From NCBI GenBank assembly GCA_963678675.1, contig OY783197.1:13799813-13863812 (forward strand): a DNA stretch of 64,000 nucleotides, in the 5' to 3' direction. Shown here piece by piece: positions 20,305 to 31,581 of the stretch. This stretch comes from Xiphydria camelus (Eukaryota > Arthropoda > Insecta > Hymenoptera > Xiphydriidae). Positions within the stretch are counted from its first letter, which is position 1. Each line of letters starts with the position of its first letter. A program made the position numbers and the translations under genes. The notes beneath the pieces are model-generated. The model saw only the letters and a program-made list of their open reading frames with translations, was not told the origin of the DNA and made no database searches.

Positions 20305-20735
20305 AAATGTGGCTGTATGATAAACTGGTGTGGAGTGTAGTAAGCTACGGAGTAGAAATATGGGGATGGAGAAGCTGGGAAGGATTAGAAGAATTACAAA
20401 GAAAATATATAAAGTGGATGCTAGGGCTAGAGAGATCGACACGCCAGGATATATCGTGATAGAAGAATCAAAGAGGAAACTACTTAGGATAAGGGCGGGG
20501 AAAAGAGCGATAAGATTCAAAGAAAGAGTAAAGCAAGAAAGAGCTAGCGAGCTGATAAAGGAGTGTCTATTATTTTATGAAATTATTAGTTATTATATTA
20601 TGGTTATTTTATTATTATTTATTATATTATATGAAATATTTCGCGTTAACTTATATTAAGAGTGAAGAGTGAGGTGTAGAGTTGTACAACCAACCTCATT
20701 ATGAATTCATTACCTATCTATCTATCTATCTATCT
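20305..20735 (+). mobile_element. 5'-truncated LINE with 16-17-bp target duplication
   Basis: Coding remnants (WSVVSYGVEIWGW, then KYIKWMLGLERST, and after a frameshift KLLRIRAGKRAIRF) match the C-terminal region of insect LINE reverse transcriptases. The 3' end is a CTAT microsatellite. The sequence ACTGCTTACCTTCTCA occurs at both sides (20289-20304 and 20736-20751), a textbook target-site duplication. It inserted just after the YqaJ stop codon, so it is younger than that transposon. Confidence 0.9.
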
Positions 20736-20986
20736 ACTGCTTACCTTCTCAGTTTAATTATTTCTTGTAATGTTTATTTTCTATGTTAATTTTGTATAAC
20801 TTTTATTACCTATTTTATATAAATAATTGTCAGATGTTTTCCTTTTTTAATTATTTTTCATGTCACAAAAAAACAAGGTAGGTATGTAATTACAATTATT
20901 ATATTTTAATTTATTACAAAATATAGAAGAAAACAATATAATGTACGTAGGTACTTATTTAACAATTTGAAAAATATGTAACAGTT

Positions 20987-22242
20987 TTAAAACTTATCAT
21001 CTGCTTGAATAGAAGAACATAAATTTGTTATTCCGAACACGACCGTAAAAGCATCATTGACAACATTTAAACAAGACCATTCATAGCGACTGTTAAAAAA
21101 TTCAAAAAGTTTGATTCGTTGATTTGAACGCTCAATGTGCACCCGTGCCGCAGCAATTTCTCGGTTCACTATTGCTTCTTCTCTTGAAAATTGTTGCTTG
21201 TTCCGCAAGAAAAGTGGATGAGTTATCTTAACTCCTTTTTCGAAACACACATCATCAGTTAAAAAGCCCTTGTCTATAATTGGATCACTATGTTCCACTT
21301 TGTCAATTACTCCACTTTGTAGGAAAATTGCCTTGTCCGATGCTTTTCCATCATAGGCAGGGTTTATATAAGAGATTAAACCAGCTGGTGTCCCGCCAGT
21401 CATAAATTTTTAAGTAAGTCCCGATTTGTAATGGGAATATAGTTTCAATCTCTACACGTTAAACATTTGGGTTTCTGGACACTTATCTCTGTACAGTCAA
21501 GTACTATACGTGTGGCTTTAAATTTTTCGAAACATTTTGGCATTTTCTGCATGATTTCATGTTTGGATGGCAAGGGAATCGCTGATTTTAATATTCTTGA
21601 CAAACAAGTTAAAGTTTCGACAAAGGCTGTTTTACACGTCTGATATGTTACTGTCCCAAACAAAACATTTAAAACATAAAAAGACTAATTCTGTTTTAAC
21701 TTAATCAAAATGTCAAAATTACTCTCTCTCTCTCTCTCTCTAATTGTGAGTCTGTGAATTCTTTTCTCAATGAATACTTTTGTCATTTCGCTGCACAGTA
21801 TATTTAAATGTTCAAATGATGGCAATCCCGTTAAAGTGTTTAGCTTTTTTACTGTGTCTATCATGGTAACAAAAGGCACAACAATGTCACCACTACTAAC
21901 TTGTATTCCCGCGTCAACACTCCCTGTTGGTAAGGGAATATGTACAGGAATAGGCGCAGATTTCGTAACTTCAAGTTGCATAGGTGCCTCAGTAGAGTAT
22001 TGTTGCAGCAGAGCATTTGCAGCATTCTGATCAGCACTTGTAATTATTGCTTCTACTGTGGCTGCTTCTCTTTGTTCTTTTCGTTCTTTTTGCTCCAGTC
22101 TTTTTCGTCCCAAAAGAAGTTTCCTTTTTGTTTGAGCAGCAGATCCTCCCTCTTTTAGTGTAGGTAAATTTTTTGAGGGGACCGCTTTTTTTTCAAGACT
22201 TTCCCCTCGCAGACTTGCCTCTTTGAAGGCAAACCTGTACAA
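20987..22242 (-). pseudogene. THAP-type DDE transposase, catalytic part
   Basis: Three minus-strand frames follow each other. 22242-21685 holds SKNLPTLKEGGS, typical just after a THAP domain, and a Lys/Glu-rich coil. 21663-21445 holds RIVLDCTEISVQKPKCL, with the first catalytic Asp. 21403-20987 holds LISYINPAYDGKASDKAIF, then IIDKGFLTDDVC with the second Asp, and ARVHIERSNQRIK with the catalytic Glu. This is the DDE_Tnp_4 pattern. Frameshifts near 21670 and 21420 inactivate it. Its THAP exon lies upstream at 22677-22915. It converges on the SWIM/YqaJ gene. Confidence 0.75.
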
Positions 22243-22295
22243 TAATATATATAATAATACATTATCGTATAATAATAATAAATAAAAATAATATA

Positions 22296-22345
22296 CAGTC
22301 TGTCATGTAAGAGCGTAACGCCGTTACGCTCTTACGTGACAGACT
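22296..22345. repeat. 50-bp near-perfect hairpin
   Basis: CAGTCTGTCATGTAAGAGCG is answered by CGCTCTTACGTGACAGACTG with almost no loop. It abuts the next palindrome directly and sits in the intron between the THAP and DDE exons. Confidence 0.85.
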
Positions 22346-22596
22346 GGTTGCTGTCCATTTACACGACTCCTAGCGACTCCTGTGTCGACTCGTGTCGACT
22401 AGTATTAACTCTCACCAAAAGGATAATGGAAAACGCTCGTATTTAACACTCAAACTCGGCATGAACTCAGCTGTCTAGTAGAGTCGGTTTGAAGTGACTA
22501 GTATCGCTGACTCTCAGCGACACAAATCAAATGGAAAGCACTTTCGGCGACACGAGTCGACTCGTGTCGACTTGTGTCAGTAAATGGAAAGCAACC
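22346..22596. mobile_element. MITE with GGTTGCTnTCCATTTAC ends
   Basis: GGTTGCTGTCCATTTAC at the left is mirrored by GTAAATGGAAAGCAACC at the right. The subterminal parts repeat GTGTCGACTCGTGTCGAC, which is itself strongly palindromic, on both sides. Confidence 0.8.
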
Positions 22597-22676
22597 ATTG
22601 TAGGTCATATAGGTAAAAAAAATGTAAATTGGTATGACGAATCTAATGCTGGGCAATTTAAATAACCAAACTTACT

Positions 22677-22915
22677 AGATAAGAAAAAAGCATCTGCTGA
22701 AAAATGCTTGGAATACACTTTCATATGGGGGGTTGTAGGTTTTCCCATTTTTTAATAAATTTCCCAGGCCATTTGTAGATCGACTACTTCACTTGTTCCA
22801 TATTTATGTATTACATTTACTTTTCCAGAACCAAGCTATGGAAAAGAATGCAAACTGACTTTTTCCTCCTTTTTGTACGTCGATTTACATCCGTAAACAC
22901 TGTAAAACTGTTTAC
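22677..22915 (-). pseudogene. THAP-domain exon of the transposase
   Basis: Read on the minus strand it gives YSVYGCKSTYKKEEKVSLHS and FP, then an in-frame stop, then MAWEIY, a second stop and KVYSKHFSADAFF, ending at a GTAAGT donor. This is a THAP zinc finger (C-x3-C, Trp, C-x2-H) in which the first and third zinc ligands have become Tyr. It supplies the DNA-binding exon of the transposase at 20987-22242. Confidence 0.65.
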
Positions 22916-23069
22916 TTTCTGATATTTAAAAAGTTTCACTATTACACAAGTTTCACTATTATTTATAAAAATGTTTATAAGACTTTAAATCTCTGCGAAC
23001 AAACCACACGTCAATGCAAAAGCCACGTTAATTTTCATCTGGAACCCCAAATAGACTAGTTCCAGTTTC

Positions 23070-23943
23070 TGCCATCAGATGTCATGGTCTTTAGCTGGAA
23101 TCGCCAACTGGAAGAAAACTCTACTGAAATGCTTAAAGAATTGGCTCAGCAACTTGAAGTCCATTCGAATCTACAATTCCACGACGTTTACATGCCATGA
23201 GAAAGATTGAAAAAGAAGGAAAGTGGCTGCCACATGAATTGACCGAAAATGCCATTGCTAATCGTCTGAATATCTCGATTTCATTGCTTGCAATGCATAA
23301 AAAGAAAAGTTTTTTATGGCGTATCGTAACCCGTGATGAGAAATGGATACAACCCGAAACGCAAAAAATCCTGGCAAACCATCAACGTCGATACCAAAAC
23401 GAAACATCCACGGTCACAAAACAACGCTTTCAATTTGGTGGGACATGTGGAAGGTGTCGTTTATTATCAACTGTTGAAACCGAATGAAACAACCCCCTGC
23501 TGAACGTTACCAACCACAATTGGAGAGTTTAAATGATAACTTGATGCAAAACCGATCATCAATTGCATCAAATCGCGACAACGCTGGGCCTCACGTTGCT
23601 AAAGCCGTGAAAGAAACATTGATGCAGCTTGAATGGGAAGTTCTCTCGCACCTAGCGTATTCTCCAGACCTAGCTCTAAGTGATTATCATTTATTTAGAT
23701 CGATGCAAGACGCCTTGGAAGATACACACTTCCATAATTACCAATACGTCAAAAATTGGGTTGCTGAGTGGATTAGCTCAAAAAGTAGACAATTCTTTCG
23801 TCGCGGAATTCAACTTCTGTCAGAAAAGTGGGAAAAAGTTATAGCTTCCGAAGGCAAATACTTCGATTGAGGTATTCAGACATTTTATTACGACATAATG
23901 TTTTAAAAACAAGAAAAAACAACGGCTTTCAATGCAACCCCTA
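23070..23943 (+). mobile_element. decayed mariner transposon
   Basis: Frames with stops and shifts encode mariner transposase blocks in order: IEKEGKWLPHELTE, RIVTRDEKWIQ (first catalytic Asp), VVYYQLLKPNET, SNRDNAGPHVAKAVKETL (second Asp) and AYSPDLALSDYHLFRSM (third Asp). The tail WEKVIASEGKYFD is a typical mauritiana-like C-terminus. The likely 3' terminal repeat (GCTTTCAATGCAACC) ends at about 23943. The 5' terminal repeat and first ~40 residues are not seen. Confidence 0.85.
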
Positions 23944-24060
23944 ATAGATTCGGAGTATGATTGTCAACTTTTAAAGGCTTATATCTTATTTATAAAAATT
24001 AGAAGACCATTTGATATACATGAAATGAAAGCTAATTTTTCTTTCTTTATGATATTATTA

Positions 24061-24555
24061 ATGTAGGATAAGAAGAGTGGTTGAGCAAGAGTCCCGAGTA
24101 ACGGTCAGCGAGACCGTTCAGGGAAAGCGGGCAGTAACGGTCGGCGGGACTTTCCGGGGGGAGACCGAACGGTAAGCGAGGGACCCGAATGACGCGGACT
24201 TCCCGGAGGAAAACTGAACAATAAGCGAGGGGCCTGAGTAGCGGCCAGCGAGGCCGCTCCTCAGGGATAAGGGATGGACGGAGAAGGGTAGACGGAGGTA
24301 GAGAAGGGGTAGGGCGATATAAGCAGAGGATAGAGAGTTCGCAAATCAGAGTTCGCAGATCCTAGATTGTTCAGAGTGCAGACGTACAGATTCCGTAATG
24401 TGCAGAGTGTAAAGTTAGCTAAGTTGGTGAGTGATTTGAACGGAGTTATGGCCAACCTAACTCGATGGATAGTTGTATCCATTTTCTCTATATATTCTTG
24501 TAGTAATTTCTTATATTAGTTAAAATACACGCGTTTTCATACCGCTTGACATATC
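24061..24555 (+). mobile_element. possible solo LTR
   Basis: A GC-richer block contains a TATA-like GCGATATAAGCAGAGG near 24313 and repeated GGTCAGCGAGACC-type words. It could be bounded by TG at 24062 and CA near 24551. No target duplication is visible, so this is tentative. Confidence 0.25.
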
Positions 24556-25222
24556 CTGTTCTCCATGATTTTGATCCACATTAATACAATTTTCCAAAAA
24601 CACCACCAGCTAAATTTTTAAACTGGTCGGAGGTAGCTTTGAATTGTTAATAATGAATGTGAGTAACATATTAGAATGACACGTGATTAAGAAAATTAAT
24701 TAACTATCATTTTAAACATATGTTCTTCGTAGGGTATCGCACACCCTGTCAAACCATTCGCGTTATTTTTTTCACTAAACCAATGAAGAGTTAAATGAAG
24801 ATTTTCTTAGGAAAATAAATAATGTCTTAAATGCTTAAAAAGAACTGAACACAATTTTTCACCATTAACGCACAGTTTCGACACTAAAATCGGTGTAAAC
24901 AAAATTGAGGCAGTATGAAAAATAGTAATGAGTTTCATGAGAGAGTATGAAGTGTCAAAAAGTCGCTAACGTCAATTATTATGACTATTAGTTACTCGTA
25001 TTCTACATCGAAATTAATAACATCTAAAAGGACCCCGTACGTTTTTTATTTTTAATAAAAACGACTTCATTGAAAATTACCGAATTGTTGATATAGCACA
25101 ATTTATATAATGCTAATCAAAAGTCAATGTTGCCACTAGTTTCTATTACCAATAGTTCAGCTTCCACAGACCACAAAGTTGAAAATTAGACATTTTCAAT
25201 ATCGAGTCTTATATTGAATATA
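24556..25222. other. AT-rich stretch without recognisable features
   Basis: No open frame, structure or repeat that I can support. Confidence 0.4.
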
Positions 25223-25985
25223 CAGGGTGACTGGTACCGCGACGTATTCCTTTGAAGAGGTGTTAGTAGAGACAATTTGCAGTCGATTGAACTACAATAT
25301 GCATAATCCACTTGTTGATAGTTTTCGAGATATTTTAATTTTTGTGTTTTCTTAGAAATGGACCACCTTTTACTACTAATTGTAAAATAAAAAAAAGGAT
25401 AATTTTGTTTTTGTAATTTTTTTGCCTCTACCGCTAATACATATAGTAGTTCATGTTATGTAACAAAAATTATGTTAAATAGTTTGATATGATAAAAATA
25501 CAGCAGCTAAAACCTGCAACGGTTGTTAGAAACTTTAACCCAATTGTAGATTCACCAGGATTTATTTCAAAAATTTGTGAATACATTCAACGTACAAATT
25601 ATTTAAAAAACGTCTCTGCTTCATCATCTTTCGAATAAGGTATAAAGTTTTAAGAAATTTTCTGTTACTTCCAGGAATAATAAAAAATTATTAGGTATAC
25701 AGACACAACTTAGTCCTCATAAAAAATTGGAAAAATAAATAAAAGTCCAGAAATTTATTTTACATTTTATTTTTGATCCAGTTTATAAGAGATGTTCGAA
25801 GTGACTACCTCTACTTCTTATGTAAATACGAGCCCGTTTCCTTATTTCTGCTCTAGTAATCCTGTTGGGAAAATTATTTCATAGAATTATTGCTGCTTCT
25901 TGTATCTTATGTATTAATTGTTTCCGAGTTGTAATTTCGGTTACATATAAGACTTCTTTCATGTGCCCCCCACACATAAAAATCC
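25223..25985 (-). mobile_element. end of a CAGGGTG-type DNA transposon with transposase tail
   Basis: The end begins CAGGGTGACTGGTACCGCGA. Bases 25223-25685 form an arm whose inverted copy lies at 32221-32685. Inside it, 25788-25985 on the minus strand encodes a broken C-terminus, EITTRKQLIHKIQEAA, an in-frame stop, then RARIYIRSRGSHFEHLL. This matches the common insect transposase whose C-terminus ends G-x-HFEHLL. The rest of the transposase is replaced by the repeat array starting near 25981. Confidence 0.7.
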
Positions 25986-26680
25986 GAGATGGCGAATACA
26001 ATATGGCGGATGATAAATTCCGGAAATTTTTAGAATTTGAAGATTATGGCTCGAAACTTGTTACTCGGGGTTTTCGAGGTCGCTCATTACGATGCTGATG
26101 TCGAAATCGGTCTAGTCTGAAATCCAAGATGGCGGATGATGAATTCCAGACATTTTTAAAATTTGAAGATTACGGTCCGAAACTTGTTACTCGGCGGTGT
26201 TTTGGGTCGCTTATTACGATGCTGATATCCAAATTGGTCTATTCTCATCATCTGTCATATTGCATTCGCCATCTTGGATTTGAGACTAGACCGATTTGGA
26301 CATTAGCATCGTAATGAGCGACCTCGAAAACCCCCGAGTAACAAGTTTCGAGCCATAATCTTCAAATTTTTAAAATTTCTGGAATTAATCATCCGCCATA
26401 TTGTATTCGCCATCTTGGATTTGAGTATAGATCGAATTTGATATCAGAATCGTAATGAGCGACCCCGAAAACCCCCGAGTAAAAAGTTTCGGTCAATAAT
26501 ATTCAAATCCTACACATTTCTGGAATTCATGATCCGTCATATTGCATTCGCCATCTTGGATTTGAGAATAGACCGATTTTGACACCAGCGCCGTAATTAC
26601 TGACCCCGAAAACCCCTGAGTACCAAATTTCTGGATATAATCTTAAAATTTTGATAAATGTCTGGAATTCATCATCCGCT
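25981..26680. repeat. five ~140-bp repeats in head-to-head array
   Basis: Two units run forward (25981, 26118) and three run reversed (26257, 26398, 26538). Shared words are AAGATGGCGGA, GGAATTCATCATCC-type, AACTTGTTACTCGG and GAGGTCGCTCATTACGA. Related units lie at 39825-40110 and 55450-55670. Each unit carries a GCCATCTT / AAGATGGC core, which equals the YY1/Pho motif, perhaps by coincidence. Confidence 0.85.
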
Positions 26681-26999
26681 GGTCGATATATCGACCACCC
26701 CGGGCTGCAAGGGAGAGCGCCCACCAAAGTGGCGTGGCATGTGACGTGGCAGCGACATCCCTTGGCTAAGTCTCCCATTAATTATCATTTTAAAAATCCC
26801 ATTGGATACCATTGACAGTCTGTCAAAGGTAAATCAATGGGGTTTTGCCAATGGTATCTTTCCCACTTATACTACCATTCGATATCCCTTTATTTTCCCA
26901 TTCGTTTAATGGTGTTTTCATACCGTTGACATTACCCTTCGTGAAATGGAATTAATTCCCATTCAATTATAACCATTCATTTCCCATTTGTTGAGTGAT

Positions 27000-27420
27000 A
27001 CTTTACTTAGCTATTTGTCCAAGACCCCCGTGGCCGCAGCCGCGTCATCTTTGTTCGCGCTTCTTGGTCTGCCTCTCCTCCGCTTTCCTTCTGGCGCCTC
27101 GGTCGGTCTTCCCGCTGTCCCTTCTACTTTTTCCGACTTTCCTGATCCGACGGCGCCCGAATCATCCTCCCCGCGTGCCCCACCTCCTCTTCCTCTGCCC
27201 ATCTTCCCCTAACCTCACTTTTTCTTTCAACTTTTTTGAAGCCCTTCTTTGAAATCTAGAGCAGTCCCCTCTCTTTCTCCTGCATGTTCTTGCTGGCGGC
27301 ACGCTCTGCTCTCCCCTGATCCGAAAAATCGCTGCGATTATCCTGCAATATCGCTGTATCGGCACTGTTTGCTGTGATCGATCCGCGACGTGTCTAGTCG
27401 TAACCGGCTTCCGCATGGAA
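27000..27420 (-). other. GC-rich insert in the CCATT element
   Basis: Composition changes sharply at both sides. On the minus strand one frame reads an acidic/Gly-rich stretch and KRRRGRPRS, an AT-hook-like motif. It may be a leader or gag-like piece of a retroelement, but no family is identifiable. Confidence 0.3.
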
Positions 27421-27537
27421 CTCCGTTATTTGCCATTAGACTCCCATTAGTTACCATTGGAACAAAATACCACTTGAATGTTCCCAGTAACTTGCCATTG
27501 GTCCTCCATTGGTAACGAATGGGAATACCGTATGTCC

Positions 27538-27795
27538 GTCTCTGTACTGGCCAGTTTGAAAGTTACCTTCGGATAGACTTGGTCGGTAATCGAGACATTT
27601 ATACCGTAATTATAATTATTTTCGTAATTTCCATTATTCATAAATTCACAATTTCGAGGTTAGACGCTTCGATATCCCGAATTGACATCAACTCTAACTG
27701 CCGACTCGACTTCTACCGTTTTAAATGACTCGAGTACCGACAAAGCCTATCCGGAGGTAACTATCAAACTGGCCAGTACAGAGACGGACATACGG
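27538..27795. mobile_element. CCGTATGT-family foldback, near-identical to 18276-18543
   Basis: It starts CCGTATGTCCGTCTCTG and ends CAGAGACGGACATACGG, flanked by TA on each side. It is almost identical to 18276-18543 apart from a few bases and a ~10-bp difference, and it interrupts the CCATT-rich element. That proves insertion of this family. Confidence 0.9.
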
Positions 27796-28169
27796 TACAT
27801 ACCTTTCAATATTTCCCACTGATTTGCCAGTGGAGTCCCATTTATATTGAATGGTAGAAAGTGCTAGTTCATTTTTCCCTCTGAATTTCCATTGCGATCC
27901 CATTGATTGCCTTTAGGTCCTATTCATTACCATTAAACACTCAATGGAAAACTTTGCCAAGGGATGACAAGTAACATGCATCTAGCATGTCACTTCGAGT
28001 TGAAACCAACAACGGTAAGAAATGAATCAGCGCACACTGAAATAGCGCAACCAGAAACGCGCTAGTGGCATGTCACGTCACTGCTTCTACCGGCTCTACT
28101 TTTTGCGACGTGCTACTAACAGCCCGTTCACACTATAGGGTTTACTTACTCACCGTTTCGGTAATTTTA

Positions 28170-28870
28170 ACGAATCGGTGCAAATCGAATGCTATGTTAT
28201 AACATATAATATATTAGACTGATTCAAAAAAAAAAGCTTTTTTAATTAATTCTCTTGGCGGGCACTTAAAACGTTAGTTTTTAATGTAATTTTGAATATG
28301 CCGTCGGGTGCACATTCTCACTCAATATTTAGGGGTGTCTCAATCGCTTTTTTTGATTTCCATTTGAATAACACGATGAAAGTTTTGAATCATTGGTTTA
28401 ATGGTAATTCCTTCTACTGTAAAAAAATTTCCCCGTGAAAAATTAGAAAAATTGAGAGTTTTAGATGTAATTGACATAAAGAAATATTATTTTTAATTAT
28501 TAAATAGAATATTTGTTCCCCCATAATTATAATTTAATTCTATTTAATAATTAAAAATAATATTTCTTTACATCAATAACACCTAAAACTCAATTTTTCT
28601 AATTTTTCACGGGGAAATTTTTTTTACCGTAGAAGGAATTAGCATTAAACCAATGATTCAAAACTTTTACCGTGTTATTCATATGGAAATCAGAAAAAGC
28701 GATTGAGACACCCCTAAATATTGAGTGAGAATGTGCACCCGGCGGCATATTCAGTTAAATTAAATACTAACGTTTTTTAACTGCCCGCCAAGAGAATTAA
28801 TTAAAAAAGCTTTTTTTTGAATCAGTCTAATATATATGTTATAACATAGCATTCGGTTTGCACAGATTCA
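28170..28870. mobile_element. 700-bp palindromic foldback
   Basis: Arms of about 340 bp meet near 28519. The outer block GCTATGTTATAACATAT is itself palindromic, followed by TAGACTGATTCAAAAA and AGCTTTTTTAATTAATTC. Differences between arms are scattered point changes and a few indels. Confidence 0.85.
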
Positions 28871-29671
28871 TTTGCACTGTCACTACCCGAGTCGAAATCC
28901 GAGAACTGAAAAAGTCCTGACAGAACTGAAAGACCACTGAAAAAGCCCTGACAGAACTGAATTATTTTCGTCAAAGTGGCCGCGCGGCCATGGGCCGCCC
29001 ATAGAATTCGGAAGAACTGAAGAAGCACTGACAGGCCTGCATAAATGCATATTCAGGGGTTTCAGTTCTTTTTCAGTTCAACGATTTTCAGTGCTTTCAG
29101 TTCTTTTTCAGTACTATCCCGAGTCAAAATCCGCGGATTCTCGCGAGAACTGAAAAAGCCTTGACATACTTGAAAGACCACTGATACAGCCGTACGGCTA
29201 TCACGTGATACCTCTGAATATATATTAGAGCACTATATATACTAAAATAATTTTCTTTCCGACGGAGAGAGGGGGAATTGGGAATAGTGGGGATATAATA
29301 GTAAAATATATATACAAAATATATACACATGATTGCATTTAAGTAATTAATATATTATCAATATACTATTCATTATGTACATCATATATGAATGAATAAT
29401 GCTTAAAACTTTGAAGAAAAAATATATTTTATAATTGAAATATAACTGTTTTATTCATAATAGTATGGAGTGTTTGGTATTTCCCATTATTGAGTATTTC
29501 CATCGACGTTGTTATAAAACTTCCTTTCAATTGGAAGTCTTGATGCTCGCTACCTCGATCTGCCGTGTTCATGCTGCCTATTCGCGCAGGTTCATCGAAA
29601 GGCGTTGATAGAGTCACCGGTGAATGATTGTCCGGAATAAAATTGCCTGTTTGAAATTAAGTAAAACAATA

Positions 29672-29933
29672 ATTGAGGGGGTCAGAAGCCAAGGGGTCCA
29701 AGTAGAAATACAAGTTTTCCGAGATGCTCCACATTAAAGTATTCTTGTTCTTTAAAAATACCTGCAATTTTCCTTCGCCTCAAGTGTATAAGGTGTATGA
29801 ATAGTTCATACAGCTTATATATTTGAGGCAAAGAAATTGCAGGTATTTTTAAAGAACAAGAATACTTTAATGTGGAGCATCTCGGAAAACTTGTATTACT
29901 ACTTGGACCCCTTGGCTTCTGACCCCCTCAATT
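29672..29933. mobile_element. 260-bp palindromic MITE
   Basis: ATTGAGGGGGTCAGAAGCC at the left is mirrored by GGCTTCTGACCCCCTCAAT at the right. Arms of ~115 bp are very similar, with a short loop near 29803. TA-like flanks suggest a mariner/Tc-type target. Confidence 0.85.
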
Positions 29934-29956
29934 AATACAATCCCATAAGCTACACC

Positions 29957-30146
29957 CGGGGGCACGAAATCTGTCGCTGGTGACTATTTTTAAACGTATT
30001 AACCAATGAACAATTAATCCTCATGCCCTCGTTATCTACGGTGGCGTCTACTCTCGTTAATGAAAGCATGAGGATTATTAATCATTAGTTATTACGTTTA
30101 GAAATAACAATTAAATAGTCACCAGCGACAGATTTCCTGTCCCCGC
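29957..30146. mobile_element. 190-bp palindromic MITE
   Basis: AATCTGTCGCTGGTGACTAT at the left pairs with ATAGTCACCAGCGACAGATT at the right. Inner blocks AATCCTCATGC and GCATGAGGATT also pair. Confidence 0.8.
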
Positions 30147-30184
30147 GTGTATAGGTATTCGATCATACTAGAGAAAAAGATAAT

Positions 30185-30213
30185 ACACATTTCTCATATT
30201 ATGAGAAATGTGT
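30185..30213. repeat. 29-bp hairpin
   Basis: ACACATTTCTCAT is answered by ATGAGAAATGTGT around a 3-nt centre. Confidence 0.8.
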
Positions 30214-31452
30214 GAATTACCTGGAGCAACTGCATGTGGTACTACCACTTTGTTGGTTGGTCTGCCTCTTTTTTCCTTGTTCATATTTATCTTCTACGTA
30301 TTTCCCTTCCTTTTCCGCCATCGGTCTAAAGCTTACCTACCTTACCGACTCTGACTCTCGCTTATCTTCCTCCTCACCGCTTCACTTAACCTCACTTCTG
30401 ACTTTTCCTCGCTTTTCCTAATTTCCTATCGTTACCCTCCCTTTCCCAACAAACCCTTATAATCTATCCTTTAACTCTTTCTCTCAGCTTTCTATCTATA
30501 TCCTATACTACTCTTGCACTCTCTCTTGATCGCACTTATTACAATTTTTCGTCTCACAACTTCCAACACACGTTCTCACCATTCAACCTCCTGCAACCAA
30601 ATCCTGATTTACTATAATAATCTGTGCTTCTTAATAAACAGTTATAGTTTATAACTCGCTCAACATACTCTGAACACTCGAAATCAAATAATTTACTGAT
30701 TTAATAATTGAACGAATTACAATTCTTGTGAATTTATTCACAAATAAATTTTCAAGTCTCTACCTATATGCAGGAGACCGAAATTTTTCTAATTGTAAGT
30801 CCCTAAATGTATTCTGTTGCTGCTTACAGAGCTCTTCCACAAGTATCGCAAAATGTTCAACAGGCATTACTAGATAATGGGCTAGATATTTAATAATGTA
30901 CAATGTGGAAATATTTGAGATTGCTGAAAAAAAAAATTGTATGTGGCTGCACAGTATGAAAAAGTTTTACAGACATCTTCATCTGCAATACAATACATTG
31001 ACATGGCTGATAATCAGATGAAATATGGAATCGTAGAACATTATTTAAAACTAATCAGTAATCGGTGTAGGTAGACATAATAATTACAATTGTGAGTATT
31101 CACATTTGGTAATTATTCGAGAAATCATTTGCGATGGCATGTTTGAAGTTGACGGAAACCAGTATCGATTTGTATCGACGGGATTTATGTACAAATGTCA
31201 TACAATAAATAATATAAATGTTATCCCGATAAATCTAGTACAAGCTCCATGTCTTCATATTACGATCAGTGGCCAGTCATATGTATCAATGCCAACTAAT
31301 GATAAAGAATTAGAATAAATTGTAATTCATTGTAATTTTTTTCATTAAAAATATAAAATTTTAGTTCATGTATATCTGTGGCTGTTTTTTTTTGTATTAC
31401 TGTCTACCACAAATATTTCAGTAATTAATGTACCTATAGCTAATGAGCGTGC

Positions 31453-31581
31453 CAGTCGAAAATTTTCAAAGTCCATCGGGCGCAACAGTCGAAAATTTTC
31501 TAAGTCCATCGAGTGCAACAGTCGAAAATTTTCTAAGTCCATCGAGCGCGACAGTCGAAAATTTTCTAAGTCCTCTATAAT
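31453..31581 (+). repeat. minisatellite, 33-bp unit, four copies
   Basis: Units begin CAGTCGAAAATTTTC at 31453, 31486, 31519 and 31552, an exact 33-bp period, with few differences. The last copy is partial. Confidence 0.95.

Larger units (their letters stand above)
26735..27990. mobile_element. CCATT-word-saturated element
   Basis: The outer parts are inverted: CATCCCTTGGCTAAG at the left and CTTTGCCAAGGGATG at the right. Between them CCATT or AATGG occurs some two dozen times, often as CCCATT or CCATTGG, apart from two inserts (27000-27420 and 27538-27795). The word density looks like subterminal protein-binding repeats rather than coding DNA. Confidence 0.6.

Noticed and set aside
31453..31581. 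CRISPR array
   Set aside because: The 33-bp repeats are directly tandem, without spacers, in eukaryotic DNA.
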